64,000 bases of DNA from Anastatus disparis (GCA_017163975.1 JAFFSR010000306.1:248001-312000), one strand, 5' to 3'; counted from the stretch's first letter, positions 11,663 to 23,109 are shown. The notes: a model not told the origin generated them from the letters alone. Made by a program: numbers and translations.

Positions 11663-12322
11663 CTAGGAGAGTGTCACACCTCCGAATCACGGATTTTGCT
11701 CAAACTTCGGAATAAGTTTTCAGATGATAAAATATGGAGAAAGCTAAAGTTATAGTCACAAACACTCAATATTTTCCCAGTTACAGGCAATTGAAGAAAA
11801 ACACTAAAAAAGTTACTAGATTTTGAAACGCATATAATTCTTAAGCATTGATAGCTAGAAGCTTCAAACTTTTTTAAATTAAAGCTGAGCTCAAATCCTT
11901 TCGAAACAGTAGTTACAGCATATCAAAATATTTTTTCCCAAAGTTACAGCGTAATAAAGATTGGACCTAATTTCAGCTTTTATTATTAATTAATGTTTAA
12001 AAAAAAAAAATTCAGGTCCAATCCTTATTACACTTTAACTTTGGGAAAAAATAATATTTTGATATGCTGCAACTACTTTTTCGAAAGGATTTGAGCTCAA
12101 CTTTAATTTAAAAAAGTTTCAAGCTTCTAGCTATAAATACTAAAGAACTATATGCGTTTAAAAATCTAGTAACTTTTTCAGTGATTTTCTTTAATTGCCT
12201 GTAACTAGGGAAATATTGAGTGTTTGTGACTATAACTTTAGCTTTTTCCATATTTTATCATCTAAAAACTTATCCCAAAGTTTGAGCAAAATCCGTGATT
12301 CGGAGGTGTGAGACTCTCCTAG
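11663..12322. mobile_element. 660-bp foldback, CTAGGAGAG ends, TGA target duplication
   Basis: Arms of about 310 bp run from CTAGGAGAGT to ACTCTCCTAG and pair along their full length. They share AATCACGGATTTTGCTCAAA (in inverse) and CAAATCCTTTCGAAA. The element is flanked by TGA at 11660-11662 and 12323-12325. A second copy with the same ends and the same TGA duplication lies at 49311-49973. There is no coding capacity, so it is a non-autonomous element. Three-base duplications occur in several cut-and-paste superfamilies; I do not assign one. Confidence 0.85.
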
Positions 12323-12335
12323 TGAGAAAGATTAA

Positions 12336-12998
12336 TTGATTGTTAAAGGACAAGAATTGTATAGTAGAATAGCTTACATGTTAACTGATATTCAGAAATT
12401 AAGATTTTTTAATCTCTGAAATCGGTGCCCCTCATTTAATATGCAAACCACTTCACCAATTCAAATACCGCAATATATTAATTTAGTACCGACTGATAAA
12501 GAAGCATTGTTTTCCGGAAATTTTGAAAAAGTTTACTGGATTTGTATGTATTATAATAATAAAATAATTCATATATATGACAGTTTAAATCTTAAATATC
12601 TACAAGATGAGCATAAGATTTATATAAACAGATTATTTTCAAACAAATCAAAATTGAGTACAGTTTTCGAAACAGTGCAATCACAAACAAATAATTATGA
12701 TTGCGGCCTTTTTGCAATTGCTTTTGCTGTTGCAATACTTTATAATTTATGTCCATGTTTTTCAAGATATGATATTTCTTAAATGAGATTACATTTATTA
12801 GGTATTTTTGAAACGCAACAAATCAGAATGTTTTCTTTTTTACATAATTATAATAATACAAATATTAATTACGATAATCCATCGGACATGATAAGAAGTT
12901 TTTGTCATGAACTATATTTCAATATAATACCATCAAATTTAGATATCGCACGGGTCTTCCGAGGAAGTTTAAGAGCAGGTCGTATATCTCTGTCCTTT
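12336..12998 (+). pseudogene. Ulp1-like (C48 family) cysteine protease, broken by stops
   Basis: One plus-strand frame runs through the region with stops near 12417 and 12780. The protease core is recognisable. VYWICMYYNNKIIHIYDSL supplies the WxxxxY-strand and the His/Asp region, and VQSQTNNYDCGLFAIAFAV holds the Q...DCG catalytic glutamine and cysteine block. After the second stop the same frame continues with MRLHLLGIFETQQIRMF, which fits the C-terminal part of these domains. Only this domain is seen, about 200 residues. Its upstream end abuts the foldback ending at 12322 and its downstream end abuts the foldback starting at 13000. Ulp1-like proteases are carried by several eukaryotic mobile elements, and that is the likeliest origin. 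A host SUMO-protease fragment is less likely given the surroundings. Confidence 0.6.
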
Positions 12999-12999
12999 T

Positions 13000-14337
13000 C
13001 TATACGTACCCTAGTGGAAATCGAATCTGTGAATAACTGGGAATAACTGGAAATAACTGGAAATAACTGGGAATAACTGGGAATAACTGGGAATAACTGT
13101 TATAAACTGTTCAGTTTGAGACAGGAATAACAGTTATTCCCAGTTATTCCCAGTTATTCTCAGTTATTCCCAGTTATTCACAGTTTATAACTTAAAAATA
13201 ATTTGAAAAAACAGAGGTACGAATAACAGTTATTCCCAAATATATTTATAATAGAAAAAAAAATAAAAAAAATATATATTTTTTTCATTTTTTCAAATTT
13301 ATATTTTTCAAATTATTATTAAACTAAACTGTAAATAACTGGGAATAACTGTGAATAACTGGGAATAACTGGGAATAACTGGGAATAACTGGGAATAACT
13401 GTTATTCCTGTCTCAAACTGAACAGTTTATAACAGTTATTCCCAGTTATTCACAGTTATTCCCAGTTATTCACAGATTCGATTTCCACTAGGGTAAATAG
13501 CTATAGAACTACTTTTCAACATTAATTTTAATAAATATTTGAGCTGAATAGCTGCATAACATAAGGCAGATATTCTTTAATTTCATTATATCTTTACTAT
13601 TACACTGACGTTCCAAATGTTTTTGAGCATTTGTTTTATAAATAAAATAAAATGGTTTGGTTTTGAATCTTTTTTTCATCCTTACTCATTTTTCTCAAAA
13701 TCGATCATAAATGATTTTAAAAGTGATGCCTGAATTATGTAATGGGCCTACAAATCATTCTCAGATGAAATTTTGAAGTCACATTAAATTTGTATTTATG
13801 AGAAGGTCGAGTATATCTTTTTTTTCTAATCAAAGAATTGATTTTTTCACAAAAATTAATAATTGTAGCAAAAAATAAGAGAAAAGTCCCATGTCGTATA
13901 ATAAAAAGCAAGATTTTCTTTTATGAGAAAAAATTATTTTTATCGCTTCGTTTTTTAGAAAACTTTGAAAAACTGAATTGTCCATCCTAACCTCCATTTT
14001 TTAGATATACTCGACCTTCTCATAAATACAAATTTAATGTGACTTCAAAATTTCATCTGAGAATGATTTGTAGGTCCATCACATAATTCAGGCATCACTT
14101 TTAAAATCATTTTACATGATTGATTTGGAGAAAAATGAGTAAGAATGAAAAAAAGATTGAAAACCAAACCATTCTATTTTATTTATAAAACAAATGTTAA
14201 AAAATATTTGGAACGTCAGTGTAATAGTAAAAATATAATAAAATTAAAGAATATCTGCCTTATGTTATGCAGCTATTTAGCTCAAATATTCATTAAAATT
14301 AATGTCGAAAAGTAATTCTATAGCTATTTACGTATAG
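13000..14337. mobile_element. Foldback with CTATACGTAAATAGC ends, interrupted near its left tip
   Basis: Left arm 13496-13840 and right arm 13985-14337 pair closely over about 345 bp, with a loop of about 150 bp. Shared blocks include TATACTCGACCTTCTCATAA (in either sense) and GACTTCAAAATTTCATCTGA (inverse). The outer tip of the left arm, CTATACGTA at 13000-13008, is separated from the rest by the 485-bp element 13009-13493. The right arm shows the intact tip CTATTTACGTATAG, proving the order of insertion. A diverged half copy lies at 16779-17086. Confidence 0.8.
13009..13493. mobile_element. Palindromic element built from a 10-bp repeat, TA target
   Basis: The element starts CCCTAGTGGAAATCGAATCT and ends with the exact inverse, and TA flanks both ends (13007-13008 and 13494-13495). 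Inside each arm is a block of GGAATAACTG-type 10-mers facing its inverse complement CAGTTATTCC. The centre is A/T-only sequence with a short non-repeat. A TA duplication is typical of Tc1/mariner and related superfamilies, but the ends do not identify one for me. There is no coding capacity. Confidence 0.85.
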
Positions 14338-14413
14338 ATACATAGTATTCAGAGAATGTAGATTCGATGACAGCTGTTAATATACACTTTAAGTTGTCAT
14401 TTAAAACTTACAT
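14338..14413. other. Short spacer with an inverted counterpart at 16740-16778
   Basis: The block ACATAGTATTCAGAGAATGT just after 14337 recurs inverted near 16745-16778, next to the half copy of the preceding foldback. This suggests that foldback and flank were duplicated in inverse orientation. Confidence 0.45.
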
Positions 14414-16653
14414 AACTAATAAGGAGAAGTCTCCACACCTCTAGGAAACCGATTTAGCTAATACTGCAGGTTATGATCTATTGATCAAAAGAATGAATCT
14501 GTGTTGTTTCTTTTCCTATAATAAGTCCAGCGACAAAGATAAGGTTGTTACTTTCAAAAATATAGTAACAAGAAGGGCTTATGACAATTTTAATAACCAA
14601 AAAACTAGAACTCTTATGAAAAAGTGCATAAAAGATAAAAAAGTACAAGTTAAACACTTTACTTTGAACCTTATTGTGTTAAAAAAGTTTTTGTGGTTCG
14701 GAAGTTATGCTGAATTAAATATACTACATATTTTCTTAATATTTTTAGCATATAACACATAATGAATTTTTACACTATTTAATTAACATATTTCAATCAC
14801 CTCGTACACAGCATGGAATATTTATCGAAGCTTCCTGGAATAATGGTACGGAAAATTTAAAATATTTCAGGAATCTTCCACGAAATATTCCTGTAATATT
14901 CGTTGATTCTTCTTATATTGGAATATTCTATGTAATATTGTTGGAAAACTCCAAGAATATTTTATTAAAAGATTGGGGTCATCTCAAATCTTTCATTGAA
15001 ATATTCCAGAAATCTTGTAGGAATATTTCATAAAATATTTCGTTGGAACATTCATGGAAGATTTTCGGAATATTGACACGGAAGAATCGAAACATTTTAT
15101 AAACCTTTCATGGAATATGCATGGAAGATTTGAGAAAACTTTCATGAAATATTCCATAAAATATTTCTGGAAGATTTTAGAAATCCATCGTGAAATATTC
15201 CATGGAAGATTTGTAGAATATTGACACGGAAGATAACGATTATTTCAGAAAACTTCCGTAAAATATTCCTCTAATATTCGTATGTCCTTGATTCTTCTTA
15301 CATTAAAATATTCCATGAAATATTCTTGAAAGATATCAAGAATACTTTAATGGAAGGTTTAGGTAATCTCACATCTTTTATGAAATGTTCCTGGAAAATT
15401 TTTGGAAGGTTTCGATGAAAGATTTAGAGTTTTAGATCCACCACAAAATATTAATGTAATATTTTAAAAAGATTTAGAAATGCTGAGAGGAGATAGTATA
15501 CATATTGAATAATAACACATTATACTCATATATCAATACATATACGCATACTTATGTTTATACATTGACATTAAGTAATAAAATCGCATTTACATGATCG
15601 CTTTGACTGTACGCAACAAAGTGGCAACTCTTTCGCTTATATAGTGAGTAAGGTATTGCCCAACCACTTGGGGATAAAACTTCCATTTAACGAACATCCC
15701 CCTATCGGCGTCACTAGAAATCTCCCGTAACATTCCGCGCAAGCTTCCAACGGAAACTTCATGGAATCCTTCTAGAATATTTCATACAATATTCCACTGT
15801 AAGATTACTTAAATCTTTCTATAAAATATTTCGTGAAATATTACTAGAAGATTTATGTAATATTCCACTGTACAATTTCGAAGTTTTTCGGAATCTTCCA
15901 GCGAAATATTTATGGGATCTTCCTAAAATCTTTCATGAAATATTTCTCTGGAAAATTACTTAAATCTTTCTGTAAAATATTCCATGAAATATTTTCGGAT
16001 GATTTAGGTAATAGTCCGCTTTACAATTTAGAAGTTTTTCGGGATCTTTTGGCAAAATCTTTATGAAACCTTCCTGGAAATTCCCATGAAATATTTCACT
16101 GGAATATTTAATAAACATTGAATGTAATATTTCATGAAATATTCCAGAAATCTTCCGTAAATATTTCATGGAACAATTTGAAAAAGTTTTCGAACTTTTC
16201 TTTGAAATATTCCATAAATGTTCCTGGAAGCTTTCAATGGTAGATTTCAGTGGAATGTTTCGAAATATTCTGTGAAGACTTCCTAGAATCTGCTTGGAAG
16301 GTTCCATTGAGATATTCCAGTGAAAGATTTCGCAATATTTTAGTGAAATTCTCCATGCTGTGCTAGCTATAACTATTGAATTAAGCAAGACTTTCTAATG
16401 CAATAAAGCTCAAATCAAAGTATTAAACTTATACTCCCTTTTTTATATTTTGCTGTGAGAGTTTTAGTTCTTTGGTTAATCAAGGTTTTATAAGCACTTC
16501 TTCTTACTATGTTTTCGAAAATAGCTATATCTTAGCCTCTGGGTTGATTAGGCGAAAAGAAAGAACCCGGGTTCATTTTTTTTATTAAAGAATCATAACC
16601 TACAGTATCAGCCAAATTTGTTTATTAGAGGTGAGGACCTCTCCTTGTTAGTT
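14414..16653. mobile_element. Foldback with AACTAAYAAGGAGA ends and a nested repeat element
   Basis: Left arm 14414-14800 and right arm about 16365-16653 are inverted copies. The ends read AACTAATAAGGAGA on the left and, inverted, AACTAACAAGGAGA on the right, followed by related CACACCTCT/CTCACCTCT blocks. The 93-residue open frame in the left arm matches no family I know and is a by-product of the arm. The loop is interrupted at 14807-16362 by a different repeat element. A relative at 17872-18500 keeps the uninterrupted loop. Confidence 0.75.
14807..16362. mobile_element. Element with CACAGCATGGA ends, made of degenerate GAATATTTC repeats
   Basis: The two ends are exact inverse copies (CACAGCATGGA left, TCCATGCTGTG right). 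Almost the whole interior consists of short, degenerate, partly palindromic units such as TGGAATATTCCATGAAATAT and TGGAAGATTT in both orientations. About 240 bp of non-repeat DNA (15480-15720) sits in the middle. It lies in the loop of the 14414-16653 foldback, whose relative at 17872-18500 lacks it. The long minus-strand frame here arises from repeat periodicity. Confidence 0.75.
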
Positions 16654-16778
16654 AAGCAAGTTTTAAATTACGACTAAATTGCTTAAAATCTGACATGAAA
16701 TGAGCTTCAACAAATTGAAGAATATATTAGAAGATGGCATCGATGTAAATATCTACATTCTTTGAATACTATGTATTC

Positions 16779-17086
16779 ATACGTAAGTAGCTATAGAATT
16801 ATTTTTCGACAATATTTTAAATATTTGAGCCCAATAGCTCTATAACATTAGACCAATATTCTTCGATTTTGTTATATTTTTACTATTATACCTACGTCCC
16901 AAACACTTTTGAGCATTTTTTTATAAATAAAATAAAATTGTTTGGTTTTGAATTATTCTTTTTATTCCTATCTATTTTTCTCCAAATCGGCCATGTAAAC
17001 CAATTTCAAAAATGATGCTTAAATGTTCGCCAATCATTCTCAAAAAGAATTTTGAAGTGACATTAAATTTTTATTCAAATTCACTC
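16779..17086. repeat. Diverged half copy of the 13000-14337 foldback
   Basis: The order of blocks TACGTAAGTAGCTATAG, ATATTTGAGCC, AATAAAATAAAATTGTTTGG and AAGTGACATTAAATTT follows the left arm of 13000-14337. No opposite arm follows, so it is truncated or was split by rearrangement. Confidence 0.7.
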
Positions 17087-17203
17087 CGAAGCACCGTGAT
17101 TGCCGAGATAGAACTTCTTGAAAAAAACTGACAAATGCATTTATTAGCATAACAAAAAAATATCATGGAAATGTGTCGTGATTAGAAGAATTCAAATCTT
17201 GAA

Positions 17204-20200
17204 ATGATCCAGATGAAAATTGACAGTGACATATCAGATACAATTTTTTTTAAACAAAATGATGAATTAATGGATTTCGATGATATCCACATAGATTATA
17301 ACGATATTAAAATTGGGACTGATAAGATTACATTTAATGAAGAAAAAAATGAATCAAAAGAAATAGACGACAAAGGAGCTTTATGTATAAAAGGATTTAA
17401 TATGAAAATGGTAACAGTACTACTATCAAATGAATATGAAGAAAATTCATAAAAAGACATGATTATGATAATGCAGAAAAAAATTAATAATAAATTAGAA
17501 CCAAGGCGTATTCATAGTGTTTATGTTAAAGAAAATTATATGAAAATAAAAGAAGATAGACCATATAAATATGAGAACTATTAAATAATAAGATAATAAA
17601 AATGAAATTGAAAAAAAATACTGATGAATTGGAACAAATACGTGCAAATGAGACTTTAAGAAAAAAAGAAGCTTATATTAAAATGAAAAAAAACATCCAA
17701 ATGGATATAAAAAAGTAAGAAAATACAAGAATAACGAAATTAAAATTCAAGAAAGAAAAAAGTACTGATGAATTGAAACAAATGCGTACAAATAAGGCTT
17801 TACGAAAGAAAGAAGCTTATATTAAAATTAAAAAAGTACAATTGAATAAATATAAAGAAAAATTAGAGAATACTAACAAGGAGAGTTCCCCACCTCCGGG
17901 AAACGGATTCGGCTAAAACTGCAGGACATGATTTTTTAATGAAAAAAAAATGAACCGTGTTTTTTCTTTTCGTCGAATAGGTCTCTTAGGCAAAAATATA
18001 AAAATTTTTTCGAAAATGAAATAAATAGGAGCCTTTATAAGAACTTGAATATTCAAACAACTAAGACTTTTACAAGAAAATACATAATGGAAGAAATAAA
18101 GTGCGAAATAAATGCTTTACTTCAGGCTTTGTTGCATTAAAAAAGCTTCAGTGGTTTAAAAGTTATGCTTTATTGAAAATTACTACATATTTTTTAATCT
18201 TTGAAGCATATAAAAAATAATGAATTTCTTATGATATTTCATTAGCATATTTTAATCACCTGTAACTCTTGAATAACTGAAGCTTTTTTAATGCAACAAA
18301 GTTTAAATCAAAGCATTTGATTTGCACTTTATTTCATCTTGCATGTATTTTTTTGTATGAGTCTTAGTTGTTTGGATATTCTTATGAAGGCTTCTTTTTA
18401 CTATATTTTCGAAAAAATGTCTATATTTCTGTCTAAGAGGTCTTTTCGAAGAAAAGAAAAAACACGGAATTATTTTTTTATCAAAAAATCATATCCTGCA
18501 TATTATATAATATAAGATTTAACATTATTAAAAGTTTAGATATTTTGATAAGAGATATTAACTCTTATGCTAAAGCCTACAAAATGATGCTAATAGTAGA
18601 AGAAGAAGAACTACAATGATGTGCAAAAATCTACTGTCCTCCAAGAACTGTTACTATGTCTATTGTCCGCAATAATAATTTGAATAAAAATAGATATAAT
18701 CTACCTACCTGTAATGAAGTTTCAATAGTATATGTTGGAGAAGACTATCTTTCTCCGATTGAACGTGATATTGTCATTTACTCTAAGTATGATAAACCAA
18801 TTAGTATACCGATTAGCAAACATATAGATCCTATGACATATCCGCTTATTCATCCTAATGGTGGTTTCGGATGGATGCCAAATATGAAAAGTAAATTTGG
18901 AAAATCTAATATTTCAAATTTGAAATTTCATAATTATAGATTTAGTGTTAGAAATAAATCTAATCTATTCCTTAATTTGGGAAAATTATCTCAACAGTTC
19001 ATTGTTGATGCGTTTGAAAAAGTTGTAACTTCCAGATTATATTTTAAACGGAAAAACCAAAACGTATTAAGAAGTGATTTTTACAAAAGTGTTATGGACT
19101 ATTAACATAACAAAAAAAAATTAGATTCTTCAAAAATTGGAAAAATGGTAATATTACCGTCAAGCTTTACAGGAAGTCCACGATTTTTTAAACAAAATTA
19201 CATTGACTCAATGACACTTGTGAATTATCGTGGTTAACCTAAGCTTTTTGTAACCATGACCTGTAACCCACATTGAAAAGATCTAGCTGAAAACTTGAAA
19301 ATTTATGAAAATGCAATAGATAGACCAGTTATTGTAACAAAAGTATTTTGACAAAAAGTAGAAGAACTCAAAAATTTAGTAATAAAAATGGGAATATTAG
19401 GAAAATGTATTGCAGATAGTTATGAGATTGAATTTCAAAAACGAGTATTACCGCATATGCATATGTTAGTAAAAGCTTACTCTTGGATAAAAATGATAAA
19501 TTTGATATTCCCGAAAAAGTTGATAAAATAATAAGTGCAGAAATCCCAAATAGAGATATTTATCCACAATTATATAGTATCGTTAAACAATTTATGATAC
19601 GCGGTCCCTGTGGTATGCAAAATATAAATTGTCCGGGTATGAATAAAAATACAAAACAATAAACTGAAACTTTTTCAAGAAAATTTAATAATACAACAAC
19701 ATTTAAATTCAATGGATATTTACTATACAAACGTAAAAATGATAGCGTCAAAATAATTCTCAAAAATGAATTTACAGAAAGAATCGCAGATCATGGATTT
19801 GTTGTTCCTAATAATCCTTACTTATTATTGAAACTTAATGCACACATACACGTAGAAGTTTGTTCCACTGTACACTGCATTAAATATTTATTCAAATACT
19901 GTTATAAAGGTCATGATTGTGCATATATTAAAATATATCAAGTTAATGTGGATTTTCAATCAGAAAATAAAGACACTTTTCGAAATGTCAATCGTGGAAA
20001 TGTTGAACATGAATATGACGAAACCCAACAATACATTAATACACGATATTTATGTCCACCTCAAGTAATGCACAGGTTATGAGAATATCCTTTACATGTT
20101 ATTTCACATACTATAAAACGTCTTAGCGTTCATGAAGAAAATCAACAAAACGTATTTTTTAAAAAAGAAAAAGAATAAATGATCATGCAAAAAAATGTGG

Positions 20201-21600
20201 GAGCAACATCTTTTAACAGCATCTTTTGAATGAAATAAAGAAGATTTTGAAGTACGAAACCACTTGTATTCAGACGTACCAAATTTTTATACATTTAATG
20301 AAAAACTGAAAAAGTGGAATAAAAGAAAAAAAAAAGAAAACCTATACTTAGTAGAATGAACTTAGTAAGTCCGAAAGATAGAGAACGTTATTCCATTAGG
20401 TTATTACTGTTACATGTTAAAGGAGCCACATCTTTTGAAGCTCTGCGTACTGTTAATGATATGATGTATAATTCGTTTTATGAGGCAGCTAAGGCAAAAC
20501 AATTAATTAATGAAGATGAAGAATGGGATAGATGTTTGGAAGAAGCATCTTCAACAGAATTCCTTTATATTCTTTATGAATTATTTGCTTTCATTCACGT
20601 TTTTCATAATCCTATGGATTCACGAGATTTATATGAAAAATATAAAGATAAGTTATACCATCCTAAATACGAAAATCTTGCATTGAATGTTATTAAAATA
20701 ATATACAAGTCAATGGATTTTCTTTAAATGATTTTAATTTACCTAACATAAGCACATTTATAGAAGAAGATAATAATCAAACAATTTTAAATCATAATAA
20801 TAATATTCTTGAAGAAATAGAGATAACAATAAGTTCTTTAAATGATAAACAAAGGCAAATATTCAACTCTACTATAAAAAGTTTAAACAACCAAAGTAAA
20901 GAAAAATATATTTTTATAGATGAACCAGGTGGAAGTGGAAAAAATTATTTACTTAACGTTTCAATAGTTTATTTTAAATATTATACTATACATTGTAGCT
21001 TGGACAGGTATAGCAGCAAATTCATTAGTCGATGGAAAAACCGTGCATACAACATTTAAACTACCGTTAAGAGGCCGCTGGAATAAATTAATTAATTAAT
21101 AATGAAATTAATTTTGATGCTTCGTTTTCAAAAAAAGTTTGACATACTTACAAAATCATAAGGGAGGCTAGAGAATTAATTTGTTCTCAGTAGAAAAAAT
21201 ATTGTTTTTTACTGTACGAGTTGCGGACAACTATTGATTTCTAGTAATAACTACTAGTTTTTCCAAAAATCTACATTTTTCGATTAGAAAAGGATAGAGA
21301 GATACAACGTCCTCTTAAATATAACAGATTGTACAACTTGTAATGTTAAGCCTAATTCTGCAGAAAGCAAACACTGGGAACACAAATAATTATTTGGAAT
21401 AAAATATCCATGACTTCAAAATTTGCTTTTGAAGCAGTTGATCGTCTTTTTTAAGATTTATACGATGTGAACCAACCTTTTGGTGGTAAAACTGCAATTG
21501 CATCAGGAGATTTCAGGCAAACATTACCAATTATACGACATGGAAGCCGTATGAACATTATTGGAAATCAAGTTTAATTTAGTTTACTATGGCAGAATTT
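17204..21600 (+). pseudogene. Dead Helitron: Rep/helicase gene with many breaks
   Basis: Collinear fragments spread over the region match the Helitron order. At 17590-17870 there are two diverged repeats of a lysine-rich N-terminal unit (ELKQMRTNKALRKKEAYI-like). Near 18540-19100 comes the Helitron-like N domain, with INSYAKAYKM, PLIHPNGGFGW and GKLSQQFIVDAFEKV. The Rep catalytic region follows, with LPSSFTGSPRFFKQNY, VTMTCNPH and HMHMLV. Near 20356-20727 is the RLLLLHVKGATSFEALRTV block. Helicase motifs are a decayed Walker A (DEPGGSGKNYLL, 20920) and FGGKTAIASGDFRQTLPII (21480). Frameshifts and stops separate all of these and the C-terminal helicase is missing after about 21600. A foldback (17872-18500) splits the N-terminal part. 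Terminal hairpin and CTRR end were not found. Confidence 0.8.
17872..18500. mobile_element. Foldback inserted in the Helitron, right tip missing
   Basis: The left end TACTAACAAGGAGAG is related to the 14414 element. The arms pair: AAACTGCAGGACATGATTTT at the left faces AAATCATATCCTGCA at the right. The right arm stops about 50 bp short of the tip at 18500. Helitron coding similarity ends before it and resumes just after it. Confidence 0.7.
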
Positions 21601-22610
21601 AGAGCTCAAAATATAGAGCTAAAGCAATTATAAAAATCCAAAAAATATTGGGCTCAGAAAAATATAGAGCCAAGAATACATAAGAATAAAAAAAATAAGA
21701 TTTAAAGAAATATTGGGCCAAAAAAATGTAGAGCTCAAGAAAATATGAAAATCAAAAAAATATAGAGCTCAAGTAAAATAAGAATAAAAGAAATATTAGG
21801 ATAAAAAAATTAAAGAATCAGACAAGTATTAGGCCCAAAAAATATAGAGACCAAGAAAATATAATAATAAAAAAAAATATTGGACCCAAGAAATATAGAG
21901 ACCAAAAAAATATTGGGCCCAAAAATATAAGGCCCACAAAAATATAGAGCCAAATAAAATATAGGACCCAAAAAAAATATAGAACCCAAGAAAATATAAA
22001 TTAAAAAAAAATATTAGGCGCAAGAAATATAGGGTGCAAGAAAATAGAAGGCCCAAAAAAATATAAAGCCCAAAAAAATATATAGACCAAAAAAATTCTG
22101 GGCCCAAAAAAATATAGGGTGCAAGAAAATATAAGGCCCTAAAAGAATATGAGGCCCAATAAAAATAGGACTCAAAAAAATGTAGGGCCTGAAAAATATA
22201 AGGCCCAGAAAAATAGAACTAAATAAAATATAGTATTCAAAAAAATTATAAAACCCAAGAAAATATTAATTTTGAAAAAAAATTGGGCCCAAAAAATATT
22301 GGTCCTCAAAAATATAAAGCCTAATAATATATAAGAATCGAAAAAAAATTGGGCCCAAAAAATATAGAGCCCAAAAAAATATAGAGCTAAATAAAATAAT
22401 GGACCCAAAAAAATTATAGAACCCAAGTAAATATTAATTTCGAAAAAATATTGGGCCTAAAAAAATATTGGTCCAAAAAAAATATAGAACCCAATAATAT
22501 ATAAAAATCGAAAAAATATAGAGCTCAAGAAAATATAAAGTCAAAAAAAGATATGAGGCCCAAAAAAATATAGAGTCTAAAAAAATATTGGGCCTAAAAA
22601 ATATAATGAT
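21595..22610. repeat. Degenerate 21-bp minisatellite, about 1 kb
   Basis: Units of the type AAAAATATAGAGCCCAAGAA and AAAAATATTGGGCCC run head to tail for about 1 kb. A 21-bp (7-codon) period keeps the minus strand open in three stretches that encode runs like FLGLYIF. Those frames reflect periodicity and not a gene. It directly follows the truncated Helitron. Confidence 0.85.
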
Positions 22611-22920
22611 TTCTGGCGATGAACTTTTCAATTTTCAGACATGCGGATAGAGATATATATTCAAATATACAAAATAAAGATATTTGTGGTGCAAAATTGT
22701 TCAAAGTCAAAAATAAGAGAATTTATAATCCATTATAACAATTATAACAATTATTTATTTAATAAAATTATATTATCACATGTTTTATCTAGTAAAGTTT
22801 CAAAAAGGATGTTCAACCTTATCGGATTATAAATCTGCACCACAATTTTGTTGCTAATATACGATCAAAGAAAAATATAAAATTTCAACTTGTTTGGAAC
22901 AATATTTCATCGCCAGAACT
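22611..22920. repeat. Hairpin with TCTGGCGATGAA ends
   Basis: TTTCTGGCGATGAA near 22611 faces TTCATCGCCAGAA near 22907. Inner blocks (GTGGTGCAAAATTGTT and CACCACAATTTTGTTGC, and the TATAATCC/GGATTATA pair) also pair. It is a small old foldback with no reading frame of note. Confidence 0.6.
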
Positions 22921-22981
22921 ATTTTGAATTTAAGAAAATAAATCCTATCCTATATTATATTAAAGTGAAACCACTTTTTTT

Positions 22982-23034
22982 CTGTTTCTCCGGTTCTCCG
23001 GTTCTCCAGTTCTCCGGTTCTCTTGTTCTCCGGT
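22982..23034 (+). repeat. Tandem TTCTCCGG minisatellite
   Basis: Five to six copies of a unit of 8-10 bases built on TTCTCCGG lie just before the inverted LTR fragment. Confidence 0.8.
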
Positions 23035-23041
23035 AGCTTGG

Positions 23042-23088
23042 CCGTTAGGCGGGAGATTTGAAATGCACGGGTATGTATACTCGTCGCA
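23042..23088 (-). mobile_element. 47-bp fragment of the 5' end of the solo LTR family
   Basis: Read on the minus strand this begins TGCGACGAGTATACATACCC and continues in step with 9055-9101, including TTCAAATYTCCCGCC. Only the first ~47 bp remain, so it is a truncated relic. Confidence 0.8.
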
Positions 23089-23109
23089 ACTTATATGATA
23101 TATTCATAT

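Noticed and set aside
13020..13490. CRISPR-like array of short repeats
   Set aside because: There are no unique spacers between units. The 10-mers are contiguous and reverse into their inverse complement, and the setting is eukaryotic.
14481..14762. 93-residue frame as a host gene
   Set aside because: It lies within a foldback arm, and related arm sequence occurs at 17940-18220 without an open frame.
15960..16388. 142-residue minus-strand frame rich in SLKYCEIFHWN-like repeats
   Set aside because: It follows the periodicity of the GAATATTTC repeat element and shows no domain.
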